A DNA stretch of 64,000 nucleotides, taken from the NCBI RefSeq assembly GCF_902167145.1, contig NC_050096.1, forward strand, positions 182,687,825 through 182,751,824, in the 5' to 3' direction. The DNA is from Zea mays (Eukaryota; Streptophyta; Magnoliopsida; Poales; Poaceae). Every line of letters begins with the position of its first letter. Within the stretch, counting starts at the first letter, position 1. The notes beneath the pieces are model-generated. The model worked only from the letters and a program-made list of their open reading frames with translations, searched no databases and was not told where the DNA came from. Shown here one piece after another: positions 1 through 11,360 of this stretch. Made by a program: the position numbers and the translations under genes.

Positions 1-107
1 GCAAGATCTATTGCCCTAGGATCAACATCTGCACCAAGAGATGAAGTCGAGGCAACCTCAACCTTTTCAAGCTTAGAAGCACTTTCGTTTCTTAGTCCCC
101 CCGACAT
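1..107 (-). CDS. gag polyprotein N-terminus of the outer copia element (partial)
   Basis: On the minus strand an ATG at 107-105 opens a frame that stays open to the window edge, about 35 codons, beginning MSGGLRNESASKLEK. It lies about 40 bases downstream of the primer binding site, where copia gag normally starts. The visible part is too short to show a domain, so the gag assignment rests on position after LTR and PBS. Gag would form the cytoplasmic virus-like particle that packages element RNA. Confidence 0.55.
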   Translation of the reverse strand, partial: MSGGLRNESASKLEKVEVASTSSLGADVDPRAIDL

Positions 108-147
108 GATCTTTTCCTCAGGCGGTTAAGCGTTAGAACAAGGATTA

Positions 148-161
148 GGCTCTGATACCAA
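148..161 (-). other. Primer binding site of the outer copia element
   Basis: On the minus strand this reads TTGGTATCAGAGCC, matching the TGGTATCAGAGC core complementary to the 3' end of initiator methionine tRNA. It lies one base inside the LTR end at 163, so it fixes both the orientation and the LTR boundary. Confidence 0.85.
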
Positions 162-619
162 TTGAAAGTTGCCTAGAGGGGGGGGTGAATAGGCAAGCGG
201 AAACTTTTCCAGCAAAAACTAGAAACGAACTAGGTAAAATTGGTTTAGCCAGTGTCAAAACTGGTTCAACCAGTTTGCATGAGTCGGACTAAACAATGAG
301 ATATAAAATTGAATTGATCTCAAAATTCACCTAGTTAACTTTGGAAGTGAGATGTTCTAGATGATCCACAGGGTTGAAAGGGAAATGTGCCCTTGGGCCA
401 TTTCTAAGTATTTTGGTGATTGAGTGCCAACACTAGTGCTTTAGTGTGATCTATGCAATGTGGTGGACAAAGTGCAAATCATGTCAAAAGGTATGTTTCT
501 ATACTTAGTACATTATTTTATGGACTAATGTGTTGTGTCTAAGTGCTGGAAACAGGAAAAATCGAATTGGAATTGTCTTGGCTCGAGCAGCCAAGACTCT
601 GCTCAGTCTGGGAGCACCG

Positions 620-965
620 GACTGTCCGATGGTGCACCGGACAGTGTCCGGTGCGCCAAGCTGGATCGGGCGAACTGGGCGCTCTCGGGAATTCACCGGC
701 GACGTACGGCTATAATTCACCGGACTGTCCGGTGTGCACTGGACTGTCCGGTGAGCCAACGGTCGGCTGGGCCAACGGTCGGCCGCGCGATCTGCGCGGG
801 ACACGTGGCTGAGCCAACGGCAAGAAGGGGGCACCGGACTGTCCGATGTGCACCGGACATGTCCGGTGCGCCAACGGCTCTCTAGCTGCCAACGGTCGGC
901 TGCACCAGTTAAGGAAAGAAATCGGGCACCGGACAGTGTCCGGTGTGCACCGGACTGTCCGGTGC
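620..965. repeat. Array of CACCGGACTGTCCGGTG-type palindromes in the 5' LTR
   Basis: The motif CACCGGACTGTCCGGTG and variants (CACCGGACAGTGTCCGGTG, CACCGGACATGTCCGGTG) recur about eight times upstream of the TATA box, interleaved with CCAACGGTCGGC. Each is a near-perfect inverted repeat that could fold back or bind a dimeric factor. The same array lies in the 3' LTR at about 8435-8780. A role in LTR transcription is possible but inferred from position alone. Confidence 0.8.
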
Positions 966-1032
966 GCCACGCGACAGAAGGCAAGGATTGCCTTCCCAGA
1001 TTGCTCTCAACGGCTCCTAGCTTCCTTGGGGC

Positions 1033-1040
1033 TATAAAAG
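1033..1040 (+). promoter_or_regulatory. TATA box of the Opie-like 5' LTR
   Basis: TATAAAAG in the context GGGGCTATAAAAGGGACCCC, downstream of the palindromic array and about 600 bases before the LTR end. The identical site in the 3' LTR is at 8848-8855. This is the expected start region for the genomic RNA. Confidence 0.8.
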
Positions 1041-1632
1041 GGACCCCTAGGCGCATGGAGGAGCACATCAAGCATACTCAAAACATTCCTAAGCACTAAG
1101 ACATCGATTCCGCGCCTTTGATTCTTTGCGATAGCAATTAGAGCTCTAGTTGAGTTGTGAACTCATTGAGTTGTGTTGTGAGCTCTTGTTGCGACTTGTG
1201 TGCGTGGTGTTGCTGTGATTTCTTGTCTTGAGTGTGTTGCTTATCCCTCCCTTACTCTGTGATTCTTTGTGAACTTCAAGTGTAAGGGCGAGAGGCTCCA
1301 AGTTGTGGAGATTCCTCGCAAACGGGATTAAGAAAAGCAAGCAAAACACCATGGTATTCAAGTGGGTCTTTGGACCACTTGAGAGGGGTTGATTGCAACC
1401 CTCGTCCGTTGGTTCGCCACAACGTGGAGTAGGCAAGCGTTGGTCTTGGCCGAACCATGGGATAAACCACTGTGTCATCTCTGTGATTGTTCTCTTGTGG
1501 TTATTGTGTTTTGCTAAGACTTCTCTCTAGCCACTTGGTGATTATTGTGCTAACACTTAACCAAGTTTTGTGGCTTAAGTTTTAAGTTTTACAGGATCAC
1601 CTATTCACCCCCCCCCCTCTAGGTGCTCTCAA

Positions 1633-1644
1633 TTGGTATAAGAG
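1633..1644 (+). other. Primer binding site of the Opie-like element
   Basis: TTGGTATAAGAG lies one base after the LTR end. It matches the initiator methionine tRNA complement TGGTATCAGAG except for one C-to-A change. It marks the 3' edge of the 5' LTR. Confidence 0.85.
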
Positions 1645-1680
1645 TCGTTCTCTTCAAGAAGGGACTAATCGCCCGAAGAG

Positions 1681-4063
1681 ATGGATCCTAAGGGAAAAGG
1701 GGATGGTGGTCGACAACAACGAGAAGGAGTCTATCTTCAACGAGGCGAAGAATGACAAGCCTACCGACTCGGGCTCGGGCCACAAGCACAAAGACGGGAA
1801 GAAGAAGAAGACAAGGCGCATCAAGGAGATCGTCTACTACGACAGCGACGAATCTTCCTCTTCCCAAAAGGACGAGGACGACTACGAGAAAAAGAAAACG
1901 GTCAATTCAAACTTTTCTTTTGATTACTCTCGTATTCCTCAAAGGACAAATGCTCATTTATTATCTATTCCACTTGGCAAACCTCCTCATTTTGATGGAG
2001 AGGACTACGGATTTTGGAGTCACAAAATGCGTAGTCACTTGTTCTCTCTCCATCCTAGTATATGGGAGATTGTAGAAAGTGGAATGCATTTTGATAGTAC
2101 GGATAGTCCAATGTTCATTAATGAGCAAATTCATAAAAATGCACAAGCTACTACTGTTCTTCTAGCTTCGTTGTGCAGGGATGAATACCACAAAGTGAGC
2201 GGCTTGGATAACGCCAAGCAAATTTGGGACACCCTCAAGATCTCTCATGAGGGGAATGACGTCACAATGCTCACCAAAATGGAGTTGGTGGAGGGCGAAC
2301 TCGGGAGATTCGCTATGATAAGGGGAGAAGAGCCAACCCAAACGTACAACCGGCTCAAGACCCTTGTCAACAAGATAAGAAGCTATGGAAGCACGCGATG
2401 GACGGACCACGACGTCGTCCGCCTAATGCTAAGGTCTTTTACTGTCCTTGATCCTCATCTTGTAAACAATATTCGTGATAATCCAAGGTACACCAAGATG
2501 ACGCCCGAGGAGATACTTGGAAAGTTCGTGAGCAGGCGAATGATGATCAAGGAAGCAAGATACGTGGACGACACATTGAATGGTCCAATCAACGAGCCTC
2601 AACCCCTTGCTCTCAAGGCAACAAGAAGCAAGGAGGCGCTACCTAGCAAGGTGGCACAAATTGAGGCGGCCGGACTTAATGATGAAGAGATGGCCCTCAT
2701 CATCAAGAGATTCAAGACGGCGCTAAAAGGTCGCAAGGAGCACCCCAACAAGAACAAGATGAAGGGGAAGCGCTCCTGCTTCAAATGTGGTAAGATTGGT
2801 CACTTTATAGCCAATTGTCCCGACAATGATAGTGACCAGGAAAAGAAGAGTGGAAAGTGGGAAAAGAAGAAAAACTACAAGAAGGCGAAGGGCGAGGCAC
2901 ATCTTGGAAAGGAGTGGGATTCGGATTGCTCTGACAATGAAGGACTCGCCGCCACCGCCTTCAACAAGTCATCCCTCTTCCCCAACGAGCGTCACACATG
3001 CCTTATGGCAAGGGAGAAGAAGGTATGTACTCAAAACTCCACTTATGCCTCTTCAAGTGAGGACGAATCTAGTGATGAGGATGAAATAGATTATTCATGT
3101 TTATTTAAGGGCCTAGATAGAACCAAGGTAGATAAAATTAATGAATTAATTGATGCCTTGAATGATAAAAATAGGCTTTTAGAAAAGCAAGAGGATTTGT
3201 TGTATGAAGAACATGACAAATTTGTAGAAGCACAAAAATCTCATGCTTTAGAAATTAAAAGAAATGAAATGCTTTCTTGTGAATAATCTTCTTGCCATGA
3301 AACAATTTCTAGCTTAAGGAGCATTAATGATGATTTGAATGCTAGGTTAGAAATAGCTAGTAAATCAACATCTTGTGTAGAAATTGTTGAAACTTGCAAT
3401 AGGTGTAAAGACTTTGATATTGATGCTTGTAGCAAACACCTAGCCTCAATTTCTAAATTAAGTGATGAGGTGGCTAGTCTTAATGCCCAACTTAAGACTA
3501 GCAAGAGTAATTTTGATAAACTAAAATTTGCTAGGGATGCCTACACGGTTGGTAGACACCCCTCCATTAAGGATGGACTTGGCTTCAAGAGGGAAGCCAA
3601 GAACTTAACAAGCCATAAGGCTCCCATCTCCGCCAAGGAGAAAGGGAAGGTTCCTATGGCAAGTAGTACTAAAAAGAACCATGCTTTTATGTACAATGAT
3701 AGAAGACAGTCTCATAGGAGTTGTAATGCTTATAATGCTTTTGATTCACATGCCTATGATTCTTATGCTATGTTTGCTTCTGGTTCTTCCTATATGCATG
3801 GTAGAGATATGCCTAGAAAAAATATTCATCATGTGCCTAGAAAGAATATTGTTCATGTTCCTAGGAAAGTTATGAATGGACCCTCTACAATTTATCATGC
3901 TTTAAATACTTCCTTTGCTATTTGTAGAAAGGATAGGAAGATAGTTGCTAGGAAATTAGGGGCAAAATGCAAGGGTGATAAAACTTGCATTTGGGTCCCT
4001 AAGACAATTGTGACTAACCTTGTAGGACTCAACAAGAGTTGGGTACCTAAGTCCCAAGCCTAA
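1681..4063 (+). pseudogene. gag: Opie-like gag (broken)
   Basis: The family start is the ATG at 1681 (MDPKGKG), but one extra G in the run at 1698-1702 shifts the frame. The long frame now opens at the ATG at 1703. Residues from that ATG: charged N-terminus 1-70, the copia gag UBN2-type domain about 85-290 (HFDGEDYGFWSHKM near the start), a CCHC zinc knuckle CFKCGKIGHFIANC at about 359 (near 2780), then an acidic and coiled C-terminus. A TAA at 3284-3286 interrupts the frame, which resumes unchanged to the stop at 4061-4063. Gag makes the particle that encloses the RNA and reverse transcriptase. The breaks mean this copy depends on gag from relatives. Confidence 0.9.
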
Positions 4064-4070
4064 ATTTGCC

Positions 4071-7000
4071 TTGCAGGTTTATGCATCCGGGGGTTCAAGC
4101 TGGATTATCGACAGCGGATGCACAAACCATATGACAGGGGAGAAGAAGATGTTCACCTCCTACGTCAAAAACAAGGATTCCCAAGATTCAATAATATTCG
4201 GTGATGGGAATCAAGGCAAGGTAAAAGGATTAGGTAAAATTGCTATTTCAAATGAGCACTCTATCTCTAATGTGTTTTTAGTTGAGTCTCTTGGATATAA
4301 CCTGCTATCTGTTAGTCAATTATGCAATATAGGATATAACTGTCTATTTACAAATGTAGATGTGTCTGTCTTTAGAAGAAGTGATGGTTCATTAGCTTTT
4401 AAGGGTGTATTAGACGGCAAACTTTATTTAGTTGATTTTGCAAAAGAAGAGGCCGGTCTAGATGCATGCTTAATTGCTAAGACTAGCATGGGCTGGCTGT
4501 GGCATCGCCGCTTAGCACATGTAGGGATGAAGAACCTTCACAAGCTTCTAAAGGGAGAACACGTGATAGGTTTGACTAACGTGCAATTCGAAAAAGATAG
4601 ACCTTGTGCAGCTTGTCAAACAGGTAAACAAGTGGGAGGATCACATCACAGCAAGAATGTGATGACCACATCAAGACCCCTGGAGCTGCTACATATGGAC
4701 CTCTTCGGACCCGTCGCCTATCTAAGCATAGGGGGAAGTAAGTATGGTTTAGTTATTGTGGATGACTTTTCCCGCTTCACTTGGGTATTCTTTTTGCAGG
4801 ATAAGTCTGAAACCCAAGGGACCCTCAAGCGCTTCCTAAGGAGAGCTCAAAATGAGTTTGAGCTCAAGGTGAAGAAGATAAGGAGCGACAACGGGTCCGA
4901 GTTCAAGAACCTTCAAGTGGAGGAGTTCCTTGAGGAGGAAGGGATCAAGCACGAGTTCTCCGCTCCCTACACACCACAACAAAATGGTGTGGTAGAGAGG
5001 AAGAACAGGACGCTCATCGATATGGCGAGGACGATGCTAGGAGAGTTCAAGACCCCCAAGTGCTTTTGGTCGGAAGCCGTGAACACGGCTTGCCACGCCA
5101 TCAACATGGTCTACCTTCATCGCCTCCTCAAGAAGACTTCGTATGAGCTTCTAACCGGTAACAAACCCAATGTATCTTACTTTCGTGTATTTGGGAGCAA
5201 ATGCTACATTCTAGTGAAGAAGGGTAGAAATTCTAAGTTTGCTCACAAAGCTGTAGAAGGGTTTTTGTTAGGTTATGACTCAAATACAAAGGCGTATAGA
5301 GTCTTCAACAAATCATAGGGTTTGGTTGAAGTCTCTAGCGACGTTGTATTTGATGAGACTAATGGCTCTCCAAGAGAGCAAGTTTTTGATCTTGATGATG
5401 TAGATGAAGAAGACGTTCCAACGGCCGCAATACGCACCATGGCGATTGGAGATGTGCGGCCACAGGAACAAGATGAACGAGATCAACCTTCTTCCTCAAC
5501 AATGGTGCATCCCCCAACTCAAGATGATGAACAGGATGCGTGTGATCAAGGGGGAGCACAAGATGATCAAGTAATGGAGGAAGAAACACAACCACCTCCA
5601 ACTCAAGTTCGAGCGATGATTCAAAGGGATCATCCCGTCGACCAGATTTTGGGTGACATAAGCAATGGAGTAACTACTCGATCTCGATTAGTTAATTTTT
5701 GTGAGCATTACTCCTTTGTCTCTTCTATTGAGCCTTTCAGGGTAGAGGAGGCCTTGCTCGATCCGGACTGGGTGTTGGCCATGCAAGAGGAGCTCAACAA
5801 CTTCAAGAGGAATGAAGTTTGGACGCTGGTGCCTCGTCCTAAGCAAAATGTTGTGGGAACCAAGTGGGTGTTCCGCAACAAACAAGACGAGCACGGAGTG
5901 GTGACAAGGAACAAGGCTCGACTTGTGGCAAAAGGTTATGCCCAAGTCGCAGGTTTGGACTTTGAGGAGACTTTTGCTCCTGTGGCGAGGCTAGAGTCCA
6001 TTCGTATTTTGCTAGCATATGCCGCTCACCATTCTTTCAGGTTGTTCCAAATGGATGTGAAGAGCGCTTTCCTCAACGGGCCAATCAAGGAGGAGGTGTA
6101 CGTAGAGCAACCCCCTGGTTTCGAGGATGAACGGTACCCCGACCACGTGTGTAAGCTCTCTAAGGCGCTCTATGGACTTAAGCAAGCCCCAAGAGCATGG
6201 TATGAATGCCTTAGAGACTTTCTAATTGCTAATGCTTTCAAGGTTGGGAAAGCCGATCCAACTCTCTTTACTAAGACTTGTGATGGTGATCTTTTTGTGT
6301 GCCAAATTTATGTCGACGACATAATATTTGGTTCTACTAATAAAAAGTCTTGTGAAGAGTTTAGCAGGGTAATGACGCAGAAATTTGAGATGTCGACGAC
6401 ATAATATTTGGTTCTACTAATAAAAAGTCTTGTGAAGAGTTGAACTACTTCCTTGGGTTCCAAGTGAAGCAACTCAAGGACGGCACCTTCATCTCTCAAA
6501 CGAAGTACACACAAGACTTGCTGAAGTGGTTTGGGATGAAGGACGCCAAGCCCGCAAAGACTCCGATGGGGACCGACGGACACACTGATCTCAACAAAGG
6601 AGGTAAGTCCGTTGATCAAAAGGCATACCGGTTAATGATAGGGTCATTACTTTACTTATGTGCTAGTAGACCGGATATTATGCTTAGCGTATGCATGTGT
6701 GCTAGATTTCAATCCGATCCTAAGGAGTGTCACTTAGTGGCGGTGAAGCGAATTCTTAGATATTTAGTTGCTACGCCTTGCTTCGGGATCTGGTATCCAA
6801 AGGGGTCTACCTTTGACTTAATTGGATATTCAGATTCCGACTATGCTGGATGTAAGGTTGATAGGAAGAGTACATCGGGGACGTGCCAATTCTTAGGAAG
6901 GTCCCTGGTGTCATGGAATTCTAAGAAACAAACCTCCGTTGCCCTATCCACCGCTGAGGCCGAGTATGTTGCCGCAGGACAGTGTTGCGTGCAACTACTT

Positions 7001-7294
7001 TGGATGAGGCAAACCCTCAGGGACTTTGGCTACAATCTGAGCAAAGTCCCACTCCTATGTGATAATGAGAGTGCTATCCGCATGGCGGAAAATCCTGTTG
7101 AACACAGCCGCACAAAGCACATTGACATCCGGCATCACTTTTTGAGAGACCACCAGCAAAAGGGGGATATCGAAGTGTTCCATGTTAGCTCCGAGAACCA
7201 GCTAGCCGATATCTTTACCAAGCCTCTAGATGAGAAGACCTTCTGCAGGTTGCGTAGTGAGCTAAATGTCTTAGATTCGCGGAACCTGGATTGA
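4071..7294 (+). pseudogene. pol: Opie-like pol: protease, integrase, RT, RNase H (broken)
   Basis: Copia order is clear. Aspartic protease has WIIDSGCTNHMTG near 4105. Integrase has a zinc finger (WHRRLAHVG to CAAC, 4500-4615) and a DDE core with MDLFGP, SDNGSEF and VVERKNR. Reverse transcriptase has [22 protein letters not shown] and YVDD at about 6309. RNase H has SDSDYAG to TKHIDIRHHF (6830-7140) and a C-terminus LADIFTKPL. Pol is in another frame than gag, just past the gag stop. A TAG at 5316-5318 interrupts it before the RT spacer. A 52-bp templated insertion after YVDD brings in a TAA at 6402-6404. The frame resumes at about 6440. Pol would cut the polyprotein, copy the RNA and integrate the cDNA. 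Confidence 0.93.
6310..6441 (+). repeat. 52-bp templated duplication inside RT
   Basis: Bases 6310-6361 (from ATGTCGACGAC to GAAGAGT and one T) recur exactly at 6390-6441. The second copy replaces the short segment expected between MTQKFEM and NYFLGFQ. The left join shares ATGTCGA with the host sequence and the right join shares GAGTT, which suggests two template switches. Confidence 0.9.
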
Positions 7295-8189
7295 TTTATA
7301 GCATACATGTGTTTATGCCTTTGATCATGTTCCCTATGCATTTTGTTGCTTACTTATGGTGCTCAAGTTGTACAAACACTCCCCGGACCTCACAAGTCCT
7401 TTTTGCCAGTGATGCACATATTTAGGGGGAGCTGTGCTACAACTTGACCCTTTGAGACTAACCATGTGCTTTAGTTTGCTTGTTTTAGTCTCAAAGGAGG
7501 TTTGAAAGGGAAAAGGTGGACTTGGACCATGAAAGACTTCCACTGCACTCCGAGACCCTTTGAGACTAACCATGTGCTTTAGTTTGCTTGTTTTAGTCTC
7601 AAAGGAGGTTTGAAAGGGAAAAGGTGGACTTGGACCATGAAAGACTTCCACTGCACTCCGATGAGAGGGTAACTTATTCCAAGTTCATCTCATGTACTCT
7701 TATTGCCTTTGTATTCTCATTGAAGATTTTGGTGAGGCAATGGGGTTCTAGGGCCAAGATTGATCCCGTTTTGGTGCTTGATGCCAAAGGGGGAGAAAAT
7801 AAAGGCCAAAGCAATAAATGGATCAGCTACCACTTGAGAGATTTTGAAAATAGTAGAATAGAGCTTTTGGTTTGTCAAAACTCTTTTTGTCTCTCTTGTC
7901 AAAAAGTTGGCTTCTTGTGGGGAGAAGTCTTGATTATAGGAAAAAGGGGAGTTTTTGAAATCTTGAATCAATTTCTCTTGGAATGACTCTCTTTATGTCT
8001 TAACATGTGTGTTTGACTTAGAGATAGAAATTTGAGTTTGATTTGCAAAAACAAACCAAGTGGTGGCAAAGAATGATCCATATATGCCAAATCTGATTCA
8101 AAACAAATTTGAGTTTTATTTGAAGTGATTTTGCACTTGTTCTACTTGCTTTATGTTATGTTGGCATAAATCACCAAAAAGGGGGAGAT
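7295..8189 (+). other. 3' untranslated region and polypurine tract of the Opie-like element
   Basis: Non-coding sequence between the pol stop and the 3' LTR. Bases 7446-7553 are tandemly repeated at 7554-7661 (108-bp unit, essentially identical). The purine-rich AAAAAGGGGGAGA (about 8176-8188) directly before the LTR is the plus-strand primer site. The ORF readable at 7624-7986 shows no domain and is considered chance. Confidence 0.85.
7446..7661 (+). repeat. 108-bp tandem duplication in the Opie-like 3' region
   Basis: Two adjacent copies begin at 7446 and 7554, each containing CCCTTTGAGACTAACC and ending near CACTGCACTCCGA. Near identity indicates a recent origin, probably replication slippage or RT template switching. 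Confidence 0.9.
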
Positions 8190-9443
8190 TGAAAGGGAAA
8201 TGTGCCCTTGGGCCATTTCTAAGTATTTTGGTGATTGAGTGCCAACACTAGTGCTTTAGTGTGATCTATGCAATGTGGTGGACAAAGTGCAAATCATGTC
8301 AAAAGGTATGTTTCTAGACTTAGTACATTATTTTATGGACTAATGTGTTGTGTCTAAGTGCTGGAAACAGGAAAAATCGAATTGGAATTGTCTTGGCTCG
8401 AGCAGCCAAGACTCTGCTCAGTCTGGGAGCACCGGACTGTCCGGTGGTGCACCGGACAGTGTCCGGTGCGCCAAGCTGGATCGGGCGAACTGGGCGCTCT
8501 CGGGAATTCACCGGCGACGTACGGCTATAATTCACCGGACTGTCCGGTGTGCACCGGACTGTCCAGTGAGCCAACGGTCGGCCGGGCCAACGGTCGGCCG
8601 CGCGATCTGCGCGGGACACGTGGCTGAGCCAACGGCAAGAAGGGGGCACCGGACTGTCCGGTGTGCACCGGACATGTCTGGTGCGCCAACGGCTCTCTAG
8701 CTGCCAACGGTCGGCTGCGCCAGTTAAGGAAAGAAATCGGGCACCGGACAGTGTCCGGTGTGCACCGGACTGTCCGGTGCGCCACGCGACAGAAGGCAAG
8801 GATTGCCTTCCCAGATTGCTCTCAACGGCTCCTAGCTGCCTTGGGGCTATAAAAGGGACCCCTTGGCGCATGAAGGAGCACATCAAGCATACTCAAAACA
8901 TTCCTAAGCACTAAGACATCGATTCCGCGCCTTTGATTCTTTGCGATAGCAATTAGAGCTCTAGTTGAGTTGTGAACTCATTGAGTTGTGTTGTGAGCTC
9001 TTGTTGCGACTTGTGTGCGTGGTGTTGCTGTGATTTCTTGTCTTGAGTGTGTTGCTTATCCCTCCCTTACTCCGTGATTCTTTGTGAACTTCAAGTGTAA
9101 GGGCGAGAGGCTCCAAGTTGTGGAGATTCCTCGCAAACGGGATTAAGAAAAGCAAAGCAAAACACCATGGTATTCAAGTGGGTCTTTGGACCACTTGAGA
9201 GGGGTTGATTGCAACCCTCGTCCGTTGGGACGCCACAACGTGGAGTAGGCAAGCGTTGGTCTTGGCCGAACCACGGGATAAACCACTGTGTCATCTCTGT
9301 GATTGTTCTCTTGTGGTTATTGTGTTTTGCTAAGACTTCTCTCTAGCCACTTGGTGATTATTGTGCTAACACTTAACCAAGTTTTGTGGCTTAAGTTTTA
9401 AGTTTTACAGGATCACCTATTCACCCCCCTCTAGGTGCTCTCA
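8190..9443 (+). repeat. 3' LTR of the Opie-like element
   Basis: 1254 bases, TGAAAGGGAAATG to GGTGCTCTCA, followed by the second target duplication agggt at 9444-9448. It carries the same palindromic array and a TATA box at 8848-8855. It differs from the 5' LTR by scattered substitutions and a shorter C-run near the end. Confidence 0.95.
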
Positions 9444-10045
9444 AGGGTTCAATGTAGTAGATCTAAGAAGGGCACTTCTCAAAATCCACACAACAAAAAG
9501 ATATAAACAAAATCTTCCACTAAATGGTGAAAGAACGAAGAACACGAACATACACAATGAATAAAAACACAAGAGACACAAGATTTATCTCGAGGTTCGG
9601 TCACACCACCAAGGTGCCCTACTTCCTCTTTGAGGCACCCACAAAGAGCCGGGTCTCTTTCAACCCTAATCCTCCCTTTGCTGACCACAAAGGTCAAGCC
9701 CACACACTAATATTTGTTCACATGAGCGGGTAATACAAACTTTCTTATGGTCTTCCACAAGATTTGGAGACTCATAAGAGACACCTAGTAATCTAGGAGC
9801 TAGAAGCTCCAAGAGTAATGAATCCATAAAGAACTTGATGTAGTACCAAAGCTCGAATCAAGAGGAACAAGAAGGATTTGGAGATGAAGCACAAAAACCA
9901 CAACTCTTCAATCTCACTCAAAGATTTCTCTCCAAAGATTTGAAATGGGAGAGGCAAGAGGTGTGTGAGAGAGTGGGAGGTGTTTCTCAGGTTAAAAATG
10001 GAGTTTGGTGCGTGCTCTTGTGTGGGGGAGAGAGGTAGGAGTGAG

Positions 10046-10053
10046 TATATATA
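10046..10053 (-). promoter_or_regulatory. Probable TATA box of the outer copia LTR
   Basis: TATATATA lies about 1.3 kb inside the LTR, reading from its 5' end at 11360, next to a GTGGGGCTCC segment resembling the start-site neighbourhood in related LTRs. The motif is palindromic, so direction is taken from the LTR. Confidence is moderate because A/T-rich motifs are common here. Confidence 0.4.
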
Positions 10054-11360
10054 CGTGGGGCTCCAAAACTAGCCGTTTTGACCTTTCTGCTCAAAAACCA
10101 GCTGAGTTGGTATTAAAAACCGGCTGAACCGTTTTTTTGCAGAACAGATCCCGGCTGACCCACCGGCTGAGAAGGAAGGTGGACCAGGGCCAAAACCGGT
10201 TGAGTTGCTGCAAAACCGACTGAGCTGGTTTTCAAAAAATTGAACACAAACTTGTGGCTCGCTGAGTAGAAAGGTGGACCAGGGCCAAAATCGGCAGAGC
10301 TGGTATTTGAAAAACCAGCAGAGCTGGTATTTGAATACCAGCTAAACCGGCCTGAAAACCAGCTGAACCAAGTTAAACTTAAAAAAGGTTGTACTACATA
10401 CTTTCACTAAGGATTAACAAGGGTAAATAGAAGTTTTAGATCAAGGATTTTGATCTTTAGTACCAACACTAACATTCTTTTTGGACCCCCTTGATAGTAC
10501 GATGATTCTTATACTCAAGTTAAATAAAATTAATTAAGTAAACTCCTTGAGTCATTGGTGTCTCATGTGTGATTTATCCATGGCGTTGCTTCATAAGGAT
10601 TACAAACATCTTTGTCTCACCTTTTGAAGCAAACACAAATCGAGCCTGTGACTTGAACCATTTCACCATATATGAGCTCAACTCATGGCTTCAAGTCACC
10701 ATACTGATGCATCAACACAATATAACTCTTCATAGTTGATTAGTTCATTGACTTAGTGCAAGTACTCTCTTCTTCACCTTAGCAATGGTACCTCAATCCA
10801 CAAGCCGTCGCTTGGCCTTCACCTTCACTTAGTTCCTTGAAGCCCTTTCCTTGCTATCTTCACCCTATCAAGCCATTCTTGAGTCACATCATATTGAGCA
10901 TCCACTGAGAGAATCATTTCTTCGATATTGTGAACCTTGCTTGAATGTCATCTAGATATAAATGCTAAGATCAATCAAGCTTTAGTTTGATTCTCATAGA
11001 AGCATATATGGACTAATAGTAATATGGTCAAGCCAATTCATGATTCCTCATATCTCATTCACTTTGAATTAACCAATCCTCTTAATCACTTCAATCTCTA
11101 TTCTGATCATATTTATGCATAGTGATTTCTCAGGTCTTGTCCATATATTCAAACTAATATAGAGACCATATTATATACATTTCCATTGTCATACTGGTTA
11201 TTTAACCTTGTGTTGAACCTTTGTTCACTGATCATTATACACTATTCAAGTATGTTCATCATATTGAATTTCCTGTTCAACACTTAGTAAACTTGTAAGA
11301 CCTTTAAATGTGTTGTTATCCAAATCACCAAAACCCACAAAAGTGATGAATACACTTTCA

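Larger units (their letters stand above)
375..1631 (+). repeat. 5' LTR of the Opie-like element
   Basis: 1257 bases, beginning TGAAAGGGAAATG and ending GGTGCTCTCA. Its 3' partner is 8190-9443. It holds a quasi-palindromic array (about 620-965), a TATA box (1033-1040) and the C-run box near the end. The ORFs that can be read in it also appear at identical spacing in the 3' LTR and simply reflect repeated GC-rich LTR sequence. Confidence 0.95.
375..9443 (+). mobile_element. Complete Opie/Ji-like Ty1-copia retrotransposon
   Basis: A 9069-bp element bounded by 5-bp direct repeats agggt (370-374 and 9444-9448). In order: 5' LTR (375-1631), primer binding site, gag, protease-integrase-RT-RNase H, 3' untranslated region, polypurine tract and 3' LTR (8190-9443). 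The LTRs differ by roughly 15-17 substitutions by eye (about 1.3 percent). At the often-used grass rate of 1.3e-8 per site per year, that suggests about half a million years. Several frameshifts, stops and a templated insertion mean it cannot make its own proteins. Protein sequence and LTR style fit the SIRE clade (Opie/Ji) of maize. Confidence 0.93.
1..11360 (-). mobile_element. Minus-strand Ty1-copia (SIRE-clade) element, 5' end only
   Basis: Read on the minus strand, this is an LTR (11360 to 163, interrupted), a methionine-tRNA type primer binding site (161-148), a short leader, and the start of gag running off the window. The LTR opens with TGAAAG and closes with CTTTCA, the same type of ends as the Opie-like element inserted in it. 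Both LTRs share a box of TATTCACC, a C-run and TCTAGG near their 3' ends. The five bases to its right, 11361-11365 (ataat), should be the target duplication, but the partner lies outside the window. The rest of the element continues upstream of base 1. Confidence 0.8.
163..11360 (-). repeat. 5' LTR of the outer copia element, split by the Opie-like insertion
   Basis: The LTR consists of 163-374 and 9449-11360, about 2124 bases once the inserted element and one copy of its target duplication are removed. The plus strand begins TGAAAGTTGCC at 163 and ends ACACTTTCA at 11360, giving short inverted termini. The part at about 10070-10380 has degenerate inverted motifs of the type aaccagctgagctgg, an echo of the palindromic arrays in Opie LTRs. 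A TATATATA box on the minus strand lies at 10053-10046. ORFs within it are short and carry no recognisable domain. Confidence 0.8.

Noticed and set aside
148..161. tRNA-like matches at primer binding sites
   Set aside because: Only the short tRNA 3'-end complement is present. No tRNA gene fold around it.
505..1071. 188-codon minus-strand ORF, repeated at 8320-8886
   Set aside because: Both lie in the same place in the two Opie-like LTRs and consist of translated palindromic repeats. No protein domain.
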